Position numbers and translations under genes: made by a program. The notes under the pieces are model-generated. The model was not told the DNA's origin. It ran no database searches and saw only the letters and a list, made by a program, of their open reading frames with translations. This document shows positions 26,259 to 36,605 of a stretch of DNA of 41,326 nucleotides, piece by piece. The DNA comes from an uncultured Verrucomicrobiota bacterium (GTDB lineage Bacteria; Verrucomicrobiota; Verrucomicrobiia; Limisphaerales; UBA9464): the NCBI GenBank assembly GCA_903880005.1, contig CAIRNV010000268.1, positions 1-41,326 on the forward strand, given 5' to 3'. Numbering within the stretch: the stretch's first letter is position 1; every line of letters starts with the position of its first letter.

Positions 26259-27050
26259 TCTCTCGTAGCCCGTCGCGGGCGGCCTCTTCGCCGCTCCTGC
26301 AAGGGCTCCCGACCCGACGATCCGTGAGGGGCGCCACCGACTCCCCAAATCCCGATGAATCTGAATCGGGTGGCGTCCATGCGTCCATGATTCCCCGCTA
26401 CACGCGCTTGACGCGACACCCCGAAGCCCTGTTTCATTGAGGCGTGGAGCGGGGCGAGCGGCGTCTTCACAATCTGTGCCTAGAAACCCGGCGGCAGAGG
26501 GTGCGCTCACAAGAATGCACCGTCGAGCGCCACATCTAGGCCTGCCATCACGAGCTTTACCACAGGCTCAGTGTCATTCCTGTCAAGCGAGACGGGAAAA
26601 GTTCGTGAAGCGTTCGCCTTGTGATCCTCCTGCACTTCGCCCCCGTAGGTTTGCACGTGCGAACTGACCGGCACGGAGTGCGAAGATGCGAGCCCGAGCC
26701 AAGGCAACGTTGCCATGGCAGGCAGGCGTCGCTCGACGTTCCGGAAGCCAGGGGAAAAAAAACCGGCGCCCGTCCTGCCAAACGATTAGCTCCAGCAAAG
26801 CAATCACTAGGTCCATTCCATCCGAAAAACGTAAGACCCGGCCACAATTTTAGGGAAACCCCCACGAGATGCTCGTGGGAGCAAACCCTCCAGTGGCCCA
26901 CCCAGCGTGAGGTCAAGAGCACTCAACAGCGCGCATCGTTGGTCGGTGCGATTTGCGCGTTTGCGGAGCAGTTAACTCCTTCAATTTGAACACCCAGCAC
27001 AGGGTGCATGGACAACCTCCTGCGGCTGCCGGTGGCCACCTTCTTGCCGG
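26259..27050. other. 792-base gene-poor region before the glycan locus
   Basis: I recognise no gene. Small open frames exist on both strands, but none resembles a known family. Notable structures are hairpins GCCCG-TCG-CGGGC (26268-26280), CCCGAT...ATCGGG (26351-26370) and a perfect CCCACGAG-ATG-CTCGTGGG (26861-26879). Base composition is more AT-rich from about 26500, which may mark decayed or transferred DNA at the border of the locus. Confidence 0.5.
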
Positions 27051-27215
27051 GCCGGAGCGATTCAGTTGGTAGGGATGTGACTGCGAAGCAAATGCTTGGG
27101 CAAGCCGAGGAGTAAGCGAGGCACGGGCCAGTATCAGGCCCGTAACAAGCAAACGACAAAGGATTAGCGCAAGCAGATCGAGCAAGCACAACCGACCCAA
27201 CGGAACTGTTACGGC
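27051..27215 (+). repeat. 165-bp palindromic element, copy D
   Basis: Full-length plus copy: GCCGGAGCGATTCAGTTGG at the left, the central CGGGCC...GGCCCG stem, and a degraded right terminus ending TGTTACGGC. Several A-for-G changes inside suggest it is older than copies A and G. It borders the left edge of the glycan locus. Confidence 0.92.
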
Positions 27216-27312
27216 TGAGAACCCGTGCCCGAGTTTGAGCGTTTCAAACACGTTGTTGTCCCCTACAATTCGGAGGCCACCTGGCCATCCAGTCACTCGA
27301 TCAATATTTGGT

Positions 27313-28224
27313 ATGTCCCCTGCACCATCCAGCAGCGCAACCCGACTCTTCCCGTGGATCCCGGGCGCAATGGTTGTCGCTTGGTGGGTTTGGGAACTGT
27401 CCCACCATTGGGCGGCAATGGTGGAGTACCAGTTCGGCTGGATCGTGGTCGTCCTGGCCGCTTTTTTGGTGTGGGAGCGCTGGCCAAGCCAGCCCGAGCG
27501 ACGTTCCGGAGGGCATCTTGGCCTTGTTTGCATGCTGGCCTGCATCGGGTTTGCTTCCGTATTGGGGTCGGAGCTGTATCGGATCGGCCTGGCAAGGACC
27601 CCCACTCAGGTCATGGCCTTGAGCATCGGATGCGCGAGCTTCGTCCTGGCCCACATGCTGGCCTTGGGAGGTTGGCCATGGACCAGGCACTTTCTCTTCC
27701 CCCTCCTTTTCTTCTTCGTCGCCGTCCCCATCCCCAAGTTCTTCTGGAACCCGATCGTGTTTGGACTCCAAGCCTTCGTAGCCTTGCTCAACGTGGAGGC
27801 GTTGAACCTGCTTGGAATCCCCGCCATCCAGCAGAACCATGTCATCCAGTTGCCCAACACCACCGTTGGGGTGGACGAGGCATGCAGCGGCGTCCGAAGC
27901 CTGCAATCCAGCATCATGGCCGCCCTGTTCATCGGCGACCTCACCCTCCGCCGGGCCTCATGGAAGGCGTTCTTCCTCGTCGTCGGCGTTGCCTTGGCCG
28001 TCCTTGGCAATTTTGGGCGGTCCCTGTTCCTTTCCCTGACGGCGTATCGCGGTGGGCCCGATGCCCTCAAGGCCGTCCACGACTCGGCGGGATGGAGCGT
28101 CTTGGTATTCACGGCTGGCGGGATGGCCCTCTTGGGATGGGCGGTAACACGGCTTGAACAGCGCATCCAATCCAACCCGCCAAACGCCGGCAACGTGGCG
28201 GAGGAAGCGCATCCTCCAGCCTAG
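27313..28224 (+). CDS. Exosortase (membrane protein-sorting transpeptidase)
   Basis: A 303-residue multi-pass membrane protease with about eight hydrophobic segments. The exosortase signature residues are clear: Cys191 in VDEACSGVRS, Arg236 in LGNFGRSLFLS and His256 in KAVHDSAGW. Exosortases process proteins with PEP-CTERM-like tags at the end of export and are usually encoded inside exopolysaccharide loci, as here. A plausible substrate is the PEP-CTERM protein at 405. ATG 27313 is chosen; an in-frame TTG at 27235 would add 26 residues without a reason. No strong ribosome site is visible. It is followed 59 bases later by an EpsI-like partner. Confidence 0.93.
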   Translation: MSPAPSSSATRLFPWIPGAMVVAWWVWELSHHWAAMVEYQFGWIVVVLAAFLVWERWPSQPERRSGGHLGLVCMLACIGFASVLGSELYRIGLARTPTQVMALSIGCASFVLAHMLALGGWPWTRHFLFPLLFFFVAVPIPKFFWNPIVFGLQAFVALLNVEALNLLGIPAIQQNHVIQLPNTTVGVDEACSGVRSLQSSIMAALFIGDLTLRRASWKAFFLVVGVALAVLGNFGRSLFLSLTAYRGGPDALKAVHDSAGWSVLVFTAGGMALLGWAVTRLEQRIQSNPPNAGNVAEEAHPPA

Positions 28225-28283
28225 GCTTGTAAATCCATCCGACGTGCGTACCCCCCCAGCCATAGCACCTCGCAGCCCTCACC

Positions 28284-29027
28284 ATGCCTCCTAAATCCCA
28301 CGCGCTGGCCCCATCGGTGCTCGGCGTGTTGTTCATCTTGGCTACAGGCGGCGCATGGGCGTGGTTCAACATCTCGCCCAAGCAATTCCCAGTTAGCTAT
28401 CACTTCAACCCGCGCCCAGACATCCCGGGATGGACGTTCTCGCCCGACCCGATCTCCGAGCAGGCGCGTGACATCCTGTCCACGACAAACCTCTTCAACG
28501 GGTTCTACACCAATGCAAGCGGTGCCCGCATCACGGCGTTCATGGGGACATGGGATGCCAACAACCCCAAGCAGATGGGCGTCGTCGGGCATACTCCAGA
28601 TGTCTGCTGGGTCGGCGCCGGGTGGGAGCCCGTGTCCGGCGGACACCCCGACAAGATCAATGTTCGATTTGGGACGAATAGCATTCCATTCGAGGCACGT
28701 ACTTTCCTGACCCCGGACAAGCGGTCTCGCGAGCTGACGTCCTGGTGCACGCTGGTCAGCGGCCAGGTCTTCGCCGAGGAGGGCAGGTTCGAGCTGTCGG
28801 ATGATGCGAAGGCCAAGGTCGGTGCGGCGCGGCGCGCTTCCGGCAGCCGACACAGCCTGAGGTCCAAGCTCACCAAGTCCATCCTCGAGCGCATCCCGGG
28901 CACCGGCGCGAAGCAATTCGTCCGCTTCTCCACGTCCTCGGGCGGCGACCCCGAGGCAAGCTTCGCCCTCTTGCAGGATTTCGGCGCGAAATGGCTCGAA
29001 CTGCAGGTCAGCCATCCAGGCAATTAG
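28284..29027 (+). CDS. Exosortase-associated EpsI-family protein
   Basis: A 247-residue protein with one N-terminal membrane anchor (residues 10-28) and a periplasmic domain. The region around HTPDVCWVGAGWEPV matches the conserved His, Cys and Trp pattern of EpsI-family proteins, which are encoded beside or fused to exosortases and are thought to help exopolysaccharide export or sorting. The C-terminal third is basic and less conserved. It follows the exosortase gene directly and is probably co-transcribed with it. The stop codon TAG is formed by the first base of the palindromic element that begins at 29027, so the C-terminus may have been set by that insertion. Confidence 0.88.
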   Translation: MPPKSHALAPSVLGVLFILATGGAWAWFNISPKQFPVSYHFNPRPDIPGWTFSPDPISEQARDILSTTNLFNGFYTNASGARITAFMGTWDANNPKQMGVVGHTPDVCWVGAGWEPVSGGHPDKINVRFGTNSIPFEARTFLTPDKRSRELTSWCTLVSGQVFAEEGRFELSDDAKAKVGAARRASGSRHSLRSKLTKSILERIPGTGAKQFVRFSTSSGGDPEASFALLQDFGAKWLELQVSHPGN

Positions 29028-29191
29028 CCAAACCGGTTCAGTCCGGAGGAAAATAATTGCGAAGCAGGTGCCTCCGCAACCCGAGAGGGGCGCCAAAGGC
29101 GGGCCTGCACGAGTCCGGCAACAGTTGAACGACAAGGAATTTGCGATAGCAGGCCGGGCAAAAACGACCGACCCAATTAGATACCCCCGGG
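29027..29191 (+). repeat. 165-bp palindromic element, copy E (diverged)
   Basis: It begins with the G of the EpsI gene's TAG (GCCAAACCGGTTCAGTCCGG) and ends in CCCCGGG near 29191. Internal matches include GCGAAGCAGGTGCCTCCGCA and CCGAGAGGGGCGCC, then TTTGCGATAGCAGGC and CGACCGACCCAATTAG. It is the most diverged full-length copy, separating the exosortase module from the GDP-fucose genes. Confidence 0.75.
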
Positions 29192-29242
29192 TTAGCCATC
29201 GGCTCGTCGGACCCTGGCACCCCAAGGCATCACTCCTACCCC

Positions 29243-31220
<1,978 letters not shown>

Positions 31221-31293
31221 CCCTCCTGACGCCCCCACCGCGCCGCCTCGTCCTCCCCATCCACCCGTCCCGAGGCATCTGTCCGCAACAGCC

Positions 31294-32217
31294 ATGATCA
31301 TTGGAATAGGCCCCTCCTCATTCGCGCAGGAGGATAAGAGCCCCTTGCAACGCTTGGTTGACGCGGGTTGCACCGTCGTCCCAAACCCGACTGGCAAAAG
31401 GCTCTCCGAGCCCGAGATCATTGAATACCTCGCCCGTCACAAGATCGAGGGCTTGATCGCCGGCCTCGAACCCCTCAACCGGCGCGTCCTTGAGTCGGCC
31501 CGGCCCCACCTCCGAGCGGTCGCCCGCGTTGGCATCGGCATCACCAACGTGGACGTCCAGGCATGCCGGGACCTTGGCATTGCATTTAGCTACACGCCAG
31601 ACGGCCCCACCGAGGCCGTGGCCGAGCTGACCCTCGCCGCGTTGCTCAGCCTTGCGCGTGACCTCGTGCCCATGAACCGCGAGCTGCACCTCGGCGGGTG
31701 GCCGAAGCGGATCGGCCGGAGCCTCGCCGAACTTCAGGTTCTCGTCGTCGGATACGGGCGGATCGGGGGCCGCGTGGCCTCCTTGCTGACATCACTTGGC
31801 GCCCAAGTGTTGGTCTGCGACCCCTTCCTCCCCAAGGATGCCGCTTGCCCCTTTCCCGTGGTGTCACTCGCCGACGGACTGGCCATGTGCGACGTCGTGT
31901 CCCTGCATTGCGGGGGCGATAAGGTCTTGCTCGGCAAGGATGAAATCGCCAACGCCAAGCCTGGCTTGATGATCCTCAATTCAGCTCGTGGCGAGCTCGT
32001 GGATGAGTCAGCCCTCATTGCGGCCTTGGAGTCCGGTCACGTGTCCAAGGCTTGGTTCGACACCTTTTGGAAGGAGCCTTACACGGGGCGACTCCTCGGA
32101 ATGCCACAAGTGCTCTTGACGCCTCACGCCGCAACCTATACGCGCCGATGCCGCTCGCGCATGGAGAACGAGGCGGTCACCAACCTGTTGCTCGGACTCG
32201 GGATCGCCAATCCCTAG
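31294..32217 (+). CDS. D-2-hydroxyacid dehydrogenase (NAD-dependent)
   Basis: A 307-residue enzyme of the D-isomer 2-hydroxyacid dehydrogenase family. The NAD-binding motif VVGYGRIGGRVA is at residues 151-161, and the catalytic triad is Arg232 (LNSARGELVDE), Glu261 (KEPYTG) and His278 (TPHAATYTR). It lies in a run of sugar-metabolism genes, so a sugar-derived 2-hydroxy or 2-keto acid is a likely substrate; phosphoglycerate cannot be excluded, but the typical SerA C-terminal ACT domain is absent. The ATG at 31294 is used because the in-frame upstream extension is Pro-rich. It is the first gene of the acidic-sugar cassette. Confidence 0.85.
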   Translation: MIIGIGPSSFAQEDKSPLQRLVDAGCTVVPNPTGKRLSEPEIIEYLARHKIEGLIAGLEPLNRRVLESARPHLRAVARVGIGITNVDVQACRDLGIAFSYTPDGPTEAVAELTLAALLSLARDLVPMNRELHLGGWPKRIGRSLAELQVLVVGYGRIGGRVASLLTSLGAQVLVCDPFLPKDAACPFPVVSLADGLAMCDVVSLHCGGDKVLLGKDEIANAKPGLMILNSARGELVDESALIAALESGHVSKAWFDTFWKEPYTGRLLGMPQVLLTPHAATYTRRCRSRMENEAVTNLLLGLGIANP

Positions 32218-32289
32218 GGCTTCAGGAATTCAAGCGCTGCATCCCGCTCTGGCACCAACACCAGCCAAGCCATCACCAAGACAACCCCC

Positions 32290-32784
32290 ATGACGCACGC
32301 AAGCATTGCAAGTTGGAGAAACCATCCGTGGCTTGTAGCCCACCCCGTCTGGCGAGCAGCCTTTGACTGGATTGAACGGCAAGGGCCCGATTCGCCCGTG
32401 GGCGATACACCCCTCGGCTATCCGGACATGCTTGGACGTGTCATGGCCTATCCATTGAAGCCCCGGGATCAATGCCTCTACGAGGCCCACCGTCGTACCA
32501 TCGACATTCAGGTTACACTGACCGGCTGCGAGGGCATCGAGTTCGCTGACATGAGGGCCATCTTGGCCAGAAACAACTACTCGGATGCCCTCGACGTGGA
32601 GCACTTTGACCTCCCCACACGCGGCATCTCAACCGTGCGCAACATCCCTGGTTTCTTCTCCATGATCCTTCCAGGCGAGCCTCACTTGCCCCAAATCGCC
32701 ATGAGCGACGAGCAAAACCCCAGCGTCCGCAAGCTCGTGGTCAAGGTTCCGGCTCTATTGGTGGGCGTCGTCTGCAATTCCTAG
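32290..32784 (+). CDS. YhcH/YjgK/YiaL family protein (NanQ-like)
   Basis: A 164-residue beta-sandwich protein of the DUF386 family. The pattern LYEAHRRTIDIQVTLTGCEG and FSMILPGEPHLPQIA holds the conserved His and Glu residues that bind metal in the family. E. coli YhcH (NanQ) was shown to speed interconversion of sialic-acid anomers, and other relatives sit in sugar operons. Its place three genes upstream of a NeuA-type cytidylyltransferase fits a role in handling an ulosonic-acid-like sugar. The start at ATG 32290 gives the usual length. Which sugar is involved is not known. Confidence 0.85.
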   Translation: MTHASIASWRNHPWLVAHPVWRAAFDWIERQGPDSPVGDTPLGYPDMLGRVMAYPLKPRDQCLYEAHRRTIDIQVTLTGCEGIEFADMRAILARNNYSDALDVEHFDLPTRGISTVRNIPGFFSMILPGEPHLPQIAMSDEQNPSVRKLVVKVPALLVGVVCNS

Positions 32785-32815
32785 TCCTCGCCGCAATTCC
32801 CCTTCCTTAGGCATC

Positions 32816-33583
32816 ATGCCCTCCTCCCCTGAAGAGACCCAAGCGGCGGTCGCCGCCGCAATCAAGGCCGGCAAACTGCTTCGCAATGCCTTCGTCAATG
32901 GCTCCGAGGTCAAGTCCGCGGCCGGGCGGGACATCAAGCTAGACGCCGACGTCAAGGCCGAGGAAGCAATCCTCGCGGTTCTTCGCGAACGCACCGATTG
33001 CCCGGTCCTCTCGGAGGAAGCCGGCCCCGACAAAGGGCTGTCGCACGACGAGAGACATTGGGTCATTGATCCACTCGACGGCACGTTCAACTTCAGCCGC
33101 GGCATCCCGCTCTGTTGCGTTAGCATAGGCCTCATGGAGCACGGGCACCCGGTGCTGGGCGTCATCTATGACTTCATGTCCGACACCCTGTACAAGGGAG
33201 GGAAAGGGCTGCCAGCCCTCGCGAATGAAGCCCCTCTTCGGAGCAGCCGGACGCGCGACATCTCCCAGGCTGCTGTCTGCACTGGCTTTCCGCTGCGTGC
33301 CGACTACGGAACCGAGTCGCTACTTGGGGTCGCGGGGCTCGCGACCCGCTTCAAGAAGGTCCGAATGCTGGGCTCCGCAGCCACGAGCCTTTCGATGGTC
33401 GCAAGGGGCAGCATGGACGCGTATGTTGAGACCGGAATTAGCCTGTGGGATGTCGCCGCCGGGATCGCAATCGTCGAGGCAGCGGGCGGTCGCGTGATGT
33501 TCAGGCCGGTCGGTGACCATGCGCAACTCCACGTCGTGGCCACTAATGGTGAACTTCGGCCAGAGGCAATAGATCAAGCCTGA
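32816..33583 (+). CDS. Inositol-monophosphatase family sugar phosphatase
   Basis: A 255-residue phosphatase of the inositol monophosphatase superfamily. The metal-binding signatures are LSEEAG (Glu67/68), IDPLDGTFNFSRG (Asp85, Asp88) and SLWDVAAG (Asp212). In glycan loci such proteins remove a phosphate from a sugar phosphate before activation. It starts 32 bases after the YhcH-like gene and precedes the Gfo/Idh/MocA oxidoreductase. The substrate is unknown; 3'-phosphoadenosine 5'-phosphate phosphatase is an alternative, but the context favours a sugar. Confidence 0.9.
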   Translation: MPSSPEETQAAVAAAIKAGKLLRNAFVNGSEVKSAAGRDIKLDADVKAEEAILAVLRERTDCPVLSEEAGPDKGLSHDERHWVIDPLDGTFNFSRGIPLCCVSIGLMEHGHPVLGVIYDFMSDTLYKGGKGLPALANEAPLRSSRTRDISQAAVCTGFPLRADYGTESLLGVAGLATRFKKVRMLGSAATSLSMVARGSMDAYVETGISLWDVAAGIAIVEAAGGRVMFRPVGDHAQLHVVATNGELRPEAIDQA

Positions 33584-33617
33584 AGACAGATGGAAGACCA
33601 GAAAGGGGTTAATGCAG

Positions 33618-34643
33618 ATGCTAAGGATTGGAATCATTGGAATGGGCAAGATGGGCATGATCCGCATGGAAGCCGTCCATGCATCCGGCAAGGGTAGGGT
33701 TGCCATGGCCTTTGACGTGGATTGCAAAGAAATTCCAGGTCTCGCGTGGGCCAAGGATCCCATGGAAATAATCGCGTCGCCGACCATCGACGCCGTCTTC
33801 ATCGCTACGCCTAACCACCAGAATCGACCGCTCACGATTGCGGCGATGGAGCACGGGAAGCACGTCTTCTGCGAGAAGCCGCCCGCCCTCACCGGCGCCG
33901 AGGTCGAGGAAATTCGTGCGGTTGAGTCGAGGACACACCGAACGCTGATGTACGGATTCAATCACAGACATCATGAGTCAATCCGTGTGATGAAGAGGCT
34001 CGTTGACTCTGGATCCTATGGTCGCCTGTTGTGGATGCGGGGCCGATACGGAAAGAGCGTGGACAAGAACTACTTCTCGACATGGAGGGCCAGTCGGGAC
34101 CTTGCGGGGGGCGGCATTCTTCTCGACCAAGGCATCCATATGCTTGACCTGTTCCTACTGCTCGCCGGTGAATTTGACGAGGTCCAGGCCATGGTCTCAA
34201 GCCTTTACTGGAAGCTAGACGGAATCGAGGACAACGTCTTCGCCAACCTAAGGAATCGATCGACGGGCGTCGTTGCATCGCTGCATTCCACAATGACCCA
34301 ATGGCGCCACCTCTTCTCCCTGGAGGTTTTCCTCGAAAGGGGCCACATCGTGTTGAATGGCCTCAAGACGAGCTCGGGCAGCTATGGGGACGAGGTCTTG
34401 TCCGTCGCTAGGAATCGAGGCGTAGCCCCAGCCGCCACTTGGCAGGACGAGGAGCGAACCGTCTTCCACATCGATAACTCTTGGGTCGACGAGACCGACG
34501 CATTTCTCCAGAGCGTCATCCAAGGAACCCCTGTGGGGACGGGAAGCTCGAAGGACGCACTGAAGGTCATGCGCCTCATAGACACGATCTACCAATCAGA
34601 GCCACACCGGCATCCATGCCTGAAGGACGACCTCTCCACGTAG
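33618..34643 (+). CDS. Gfo/Idh/MocA family NAD-dependent oxidoreductase
   Basis: A 341-residue Rossmann-type oxidoreductase. The opening MLRIGIIGMGKMGMIRMEAV is the dinucleotide motif, and EKPPALTGAEVEEI (Glu86, Lys87, Pro88) is the family's catalytic-region hallmark. GGILLDQGIHMLDLFLLLAG supplies the conserved His region. ATG 33618 is preferred over ATG 33612 because AAGGGG ends nine bases before it. Members oxidise sugars or inositols at C-2, C-3 or C-4, so this is a likely step in building the cassette's sugar. Confidence 0.9.
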   Translation: MLRIGIIGMGKMGMIRMEAVHASGKGRVAMAFDVDCKEIPGLAWAKDPMEIIASPTIDAVFIATPNHQNRPLTIAAMEHGKHVFCEKPPALTGAEVEEIRAVESRTHRTLMYGFNHRHHESIRVMKRLVDSGSYGRLLWMRGRYGKSVDKNYFSTWRASRDLAGGGILLDQGIHMLDLFLLLAGEFDEVQAMVSSLYWKLDGIEDNVFANLRNRSTGVVASLHSTMTQWRHLFSLEVFLERGHIVLNGLKTSSGSYGDEVLSVARNRGVAPAATWQDEERTVFHIDNSWVDETDAFLQSVIQGTPVGTGSSKDALKVMRLIDTIYQSEPHRHPCLKDDLST

Positions 34644-34735
34644 CAATCCGCATTCGGCACCCGGGCTGGGGCCTGTGAAAGCCCCGCAAAGAGCGGGAAA
34701 AAATCCACCAACATGCTAACCCTAGAATCTTGCAA

Positions 34736-35917
34736 ATGAACAAGGTAACCGCAGTCATACCATTGCTTCTCGGCAGCACTCGCATCCCCGACAAGAACCT
34801 CATCCTTGTCAATGGGTACCCAATGGCCTTCTACGTCGCGGCCGCATGCAAGGCAAGCGGTGCATTCGACGAGATCTACATAAACTCCGAGAACCAGGTG
34901 TTCGAGGAATATGCGCGACAGCTCGGCGTGAAGTTCTACAAGCGACCGGCCGAAAGGGGCGGATCCCGTTGCAAAATGGTCAACAAATCAAGGGACTGTG
35001 GTGGAGCGCGCTGCCAGGTTCACGACCACTTCCTGATGGACTTCATCGAGGCCGTTCCCACGGAGTATTTGGTCCAGGTCCACGCCACGTCTCCCCTCAT
35101 CAAGCCCGATACCATCCGAAGCTTCGTCGAAAGCCTGCTCGGGGGACGGCACGACTCCTTGTTCACAGTCGAGGAGATCCATTGCGAGACCCTAATCGGC
35201 GACAAGCCGCTTAACTTTGACCTGGCCAAAAAGACCATGACCCAAGACCTGCCGCCCGTACGAAAGCTAGCTTGGGCCGTGTCCGGTTGGAAGGTCGAGT
35301 CATTCGGGGCATCCTACCAACTAAACGACCCAGCGACCCCCGGGCCCACGTTCGTCGGGCGGGTAGGCTTCCACCCCATCAGCCAAATTGAGGCACTCGA
35401 CGCGGACACCCTCGATGAGCTCTTCATCATCGAGGCCTGCCTCAACCATGAAAAGCGGAGGGAAAACCTTGGGAAGTTCCGGTTCCATGACAAGGTCGTC
35501 GAGATTGATCACAGGCTCATGCACCTCATCATGCGGGACGGCGTCCGCAAGTTCGAGGGTGAATCCGGCTTCAACCAGCCCCACATGAAGCCGATGGAAA
35601 TCAAGGCGAAAATGAGCGGGACATCTTGGTGCCATCCCCTGGTGTACACGGACAACGATCAGTGCTGCCTCATATCACAATCGCCGGGCGAGGGTTGCCG
35701 AACCCACTATCATGTCACCAAGGACGAATGGTGGATCGTCATCGAGGGGACGTTTGAATGGCGACTTGGAGACGGACGCATCATCACTGCAAATCCGGGC
35801 GAGGTGGTCTTCCTTAAGAAGGGAACCGTCCACACCATTGTCTGCGTCGGTCCAAGCCCGGGCATTCGGCTGGCATGCGGCGCACGCGACATGGAGCATA
35901 TTTATGTCAAGCCCTAG
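34736..35917 (+). CDS. Acylneuraminate-cytidylyltransferase-like protein fused to a C-terminal cupin
   Basis: A 393-residue two-domain protein. The N-terminal domain (about 1-225) resembles NeuA-type CMP-sugar synthetases: VIPLLLGSTRIPDKNL at the nucleotide loop, YLVQVHATSPLI, and a FHPISQIEALDADT segment. The usual PAR of the loop is replaced by PLL, so the Arg seen in classical enzymes is missing. Residues 79-98 carry Cys79, Cys88, Cys93, His96 and His98, a possible metal site. The C-terminal domain (about 285-390) is a cupin; GCRTHYHVTKDEWWIVIEG matches cupin motif 1 exactly (HxH, Glu, Gly), and GEVVFLKKGTVH fits motif 2. Cupins in sugar enzymes are often epimerases or sensors. The exact sugar is unknown. 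ATG 34736 is used; TTG 34730 adds two residues. Confidence 0.82.
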   Translation: MNKVTAVIPLLLGSTRIPDKNLILVNGYPMAFYVAAACKASGAFDEIYINSENQVFEEYARQLGVKFYKRPAERGGSRCKMVNKSRDCGGARCQVHDHFLMDFIEAVPTEYLVQVHATSPLIKPDTIRSFVESLLGGRHDSLFTVEEIHCETLIGDKPLNFDLAKKTMTQDLPPVRKLAWAVSGWKVESFGASYQLNDPATPGPTFVGRVGFHPISQIEALDADTLDELFIIEACLNHEKRRENLGKFRFHDKVVEIDHRLMHLIMRDGVRKFEGESGFNQPHMKPMEIKAKMSGTSWCHPLVYTDNDQCCLISQSPGEGCRTHYHVTKDEWWIVIEGTFEWRLGDGRIITANPGEVVFLKKGTVHTIVCVGPSPGIRLACGARDMEHIYVKP

Positions 35918-36605
35918 GCCGGTTGCCCTGGTAACCGGTGCTAGTCAGGGAATCGGCGCTAGCATCCGGGAGGCCTTGGAGCGTCAAGCTTGGCGCGTCA
36001 TCGGGGCATCGCGCTCACCTCGGCAGCCCTCTGACATCGCCATGGACATACGAGACGAGGCGTCCGTGGCCCGTGGCTTTGCACAGGTCGTCCAAGAAAA
36101 CGGCCGGCTTGATCTTCTGGTCAACAACGCCTCGATTGTTTCCCAGTCACGTATCGAGGACTGTCCCCTCCAAGAGTGGTGCGATGTCATCGAGACCAAC
36201 CTTACGGGTACCTTCCTGTGTTGCAGGGAGGCCGTCCGCCATTTCCTCCGTGCAGGGAGCGGGTCCATCATATGCATCTCCTCCATTGCGGGGCGCGGAA
36301 GCAGCCTAACGGCCTCCGAGGCATACACTTGCTCCAAGCATGCAGTGATTGGCCTTACAAAACAGCTGGCCCGTCGGTATGCCTCGTCCAAGATCCGAGT
36401 CAATTGTGTGGCTCCTAGCCAGACCCTCACGGCAATGTTGAGGGGCTCCTTGCCGCCAGACCGCCTTTCTCAAATAGCATCGGCAAACCCCATGGGCCGG
36501 CTTGCCGAGCCCTCGGAGGTGGCTGCTGCCGTCGCGTTCCTCGCCAGTCCAGAAGCCTCGTACATCAATGCGGCTGTGATCGACGTCAACGGAGGGGCTT
36601 GGTAG
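35904..36605 (+). CDS. Short-chain dehydrogenase/reductase
   Basis: A 233-residue classical SDR. TGASQGIG (residues 11-18), the NNAS stretch (75-78), the catalytic Ser127 in CISSIAG, and Tyr141/Lys145 in YTCSKHAV are present, and PEASYINAAVIDVNGGAW near the C-terminus is typical. The ATG lies 14 bases before the stop of the cytidylyltransferase gene, so the two are probably coupled. It is the last gene of the acidic-sugar cassette. It would reduce or epimerise a keto-sugar intermediate; the substrate is not predictable. Confidence 0.9.
   Translation: MSSPRPVALVTGASQGIGASIREALERQAWRVIGASRSPRQPSDIAMDIRDEASVARGFAQVVQENGRLDLLVNNASIVSQSRIEDCPLQEWCDVIETNLTGTFLCCREAVRHFLRAGSGSIICISSIAGRGSSLTASEAYTCSKHAVIGLTKQLARRYASSKIRVNCVAPSQTLTAMLRGSLPPDRLSQIASANPMGRLAEPSEVAAAVAFLASPEASYINAAVIDVNGGAW

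Noticed and set aside
26320-26375. Resemblance of CCCGATGAATCTGAATCGGG to the right terminus of the palindromic element.
   Set aside because: Only about a dozen bases match and nothing upstream aligns, so it is not counted as a copy.
26507-26716. A small minus-strand open frame (69 residues) in the gene-poor region with a protein-like C-terminal part.
   Set aside because: No family match, no ribosome site and overlapping frames on both strands; there is not enough to call a gene.
34668-34703. Hairpins followed by AAAAAA after the Gfo/Idh/MocA gene as a terminator.
   Set aside because: On the plus strand the run is A rather than T, so it does not fit a terminator for this operon.
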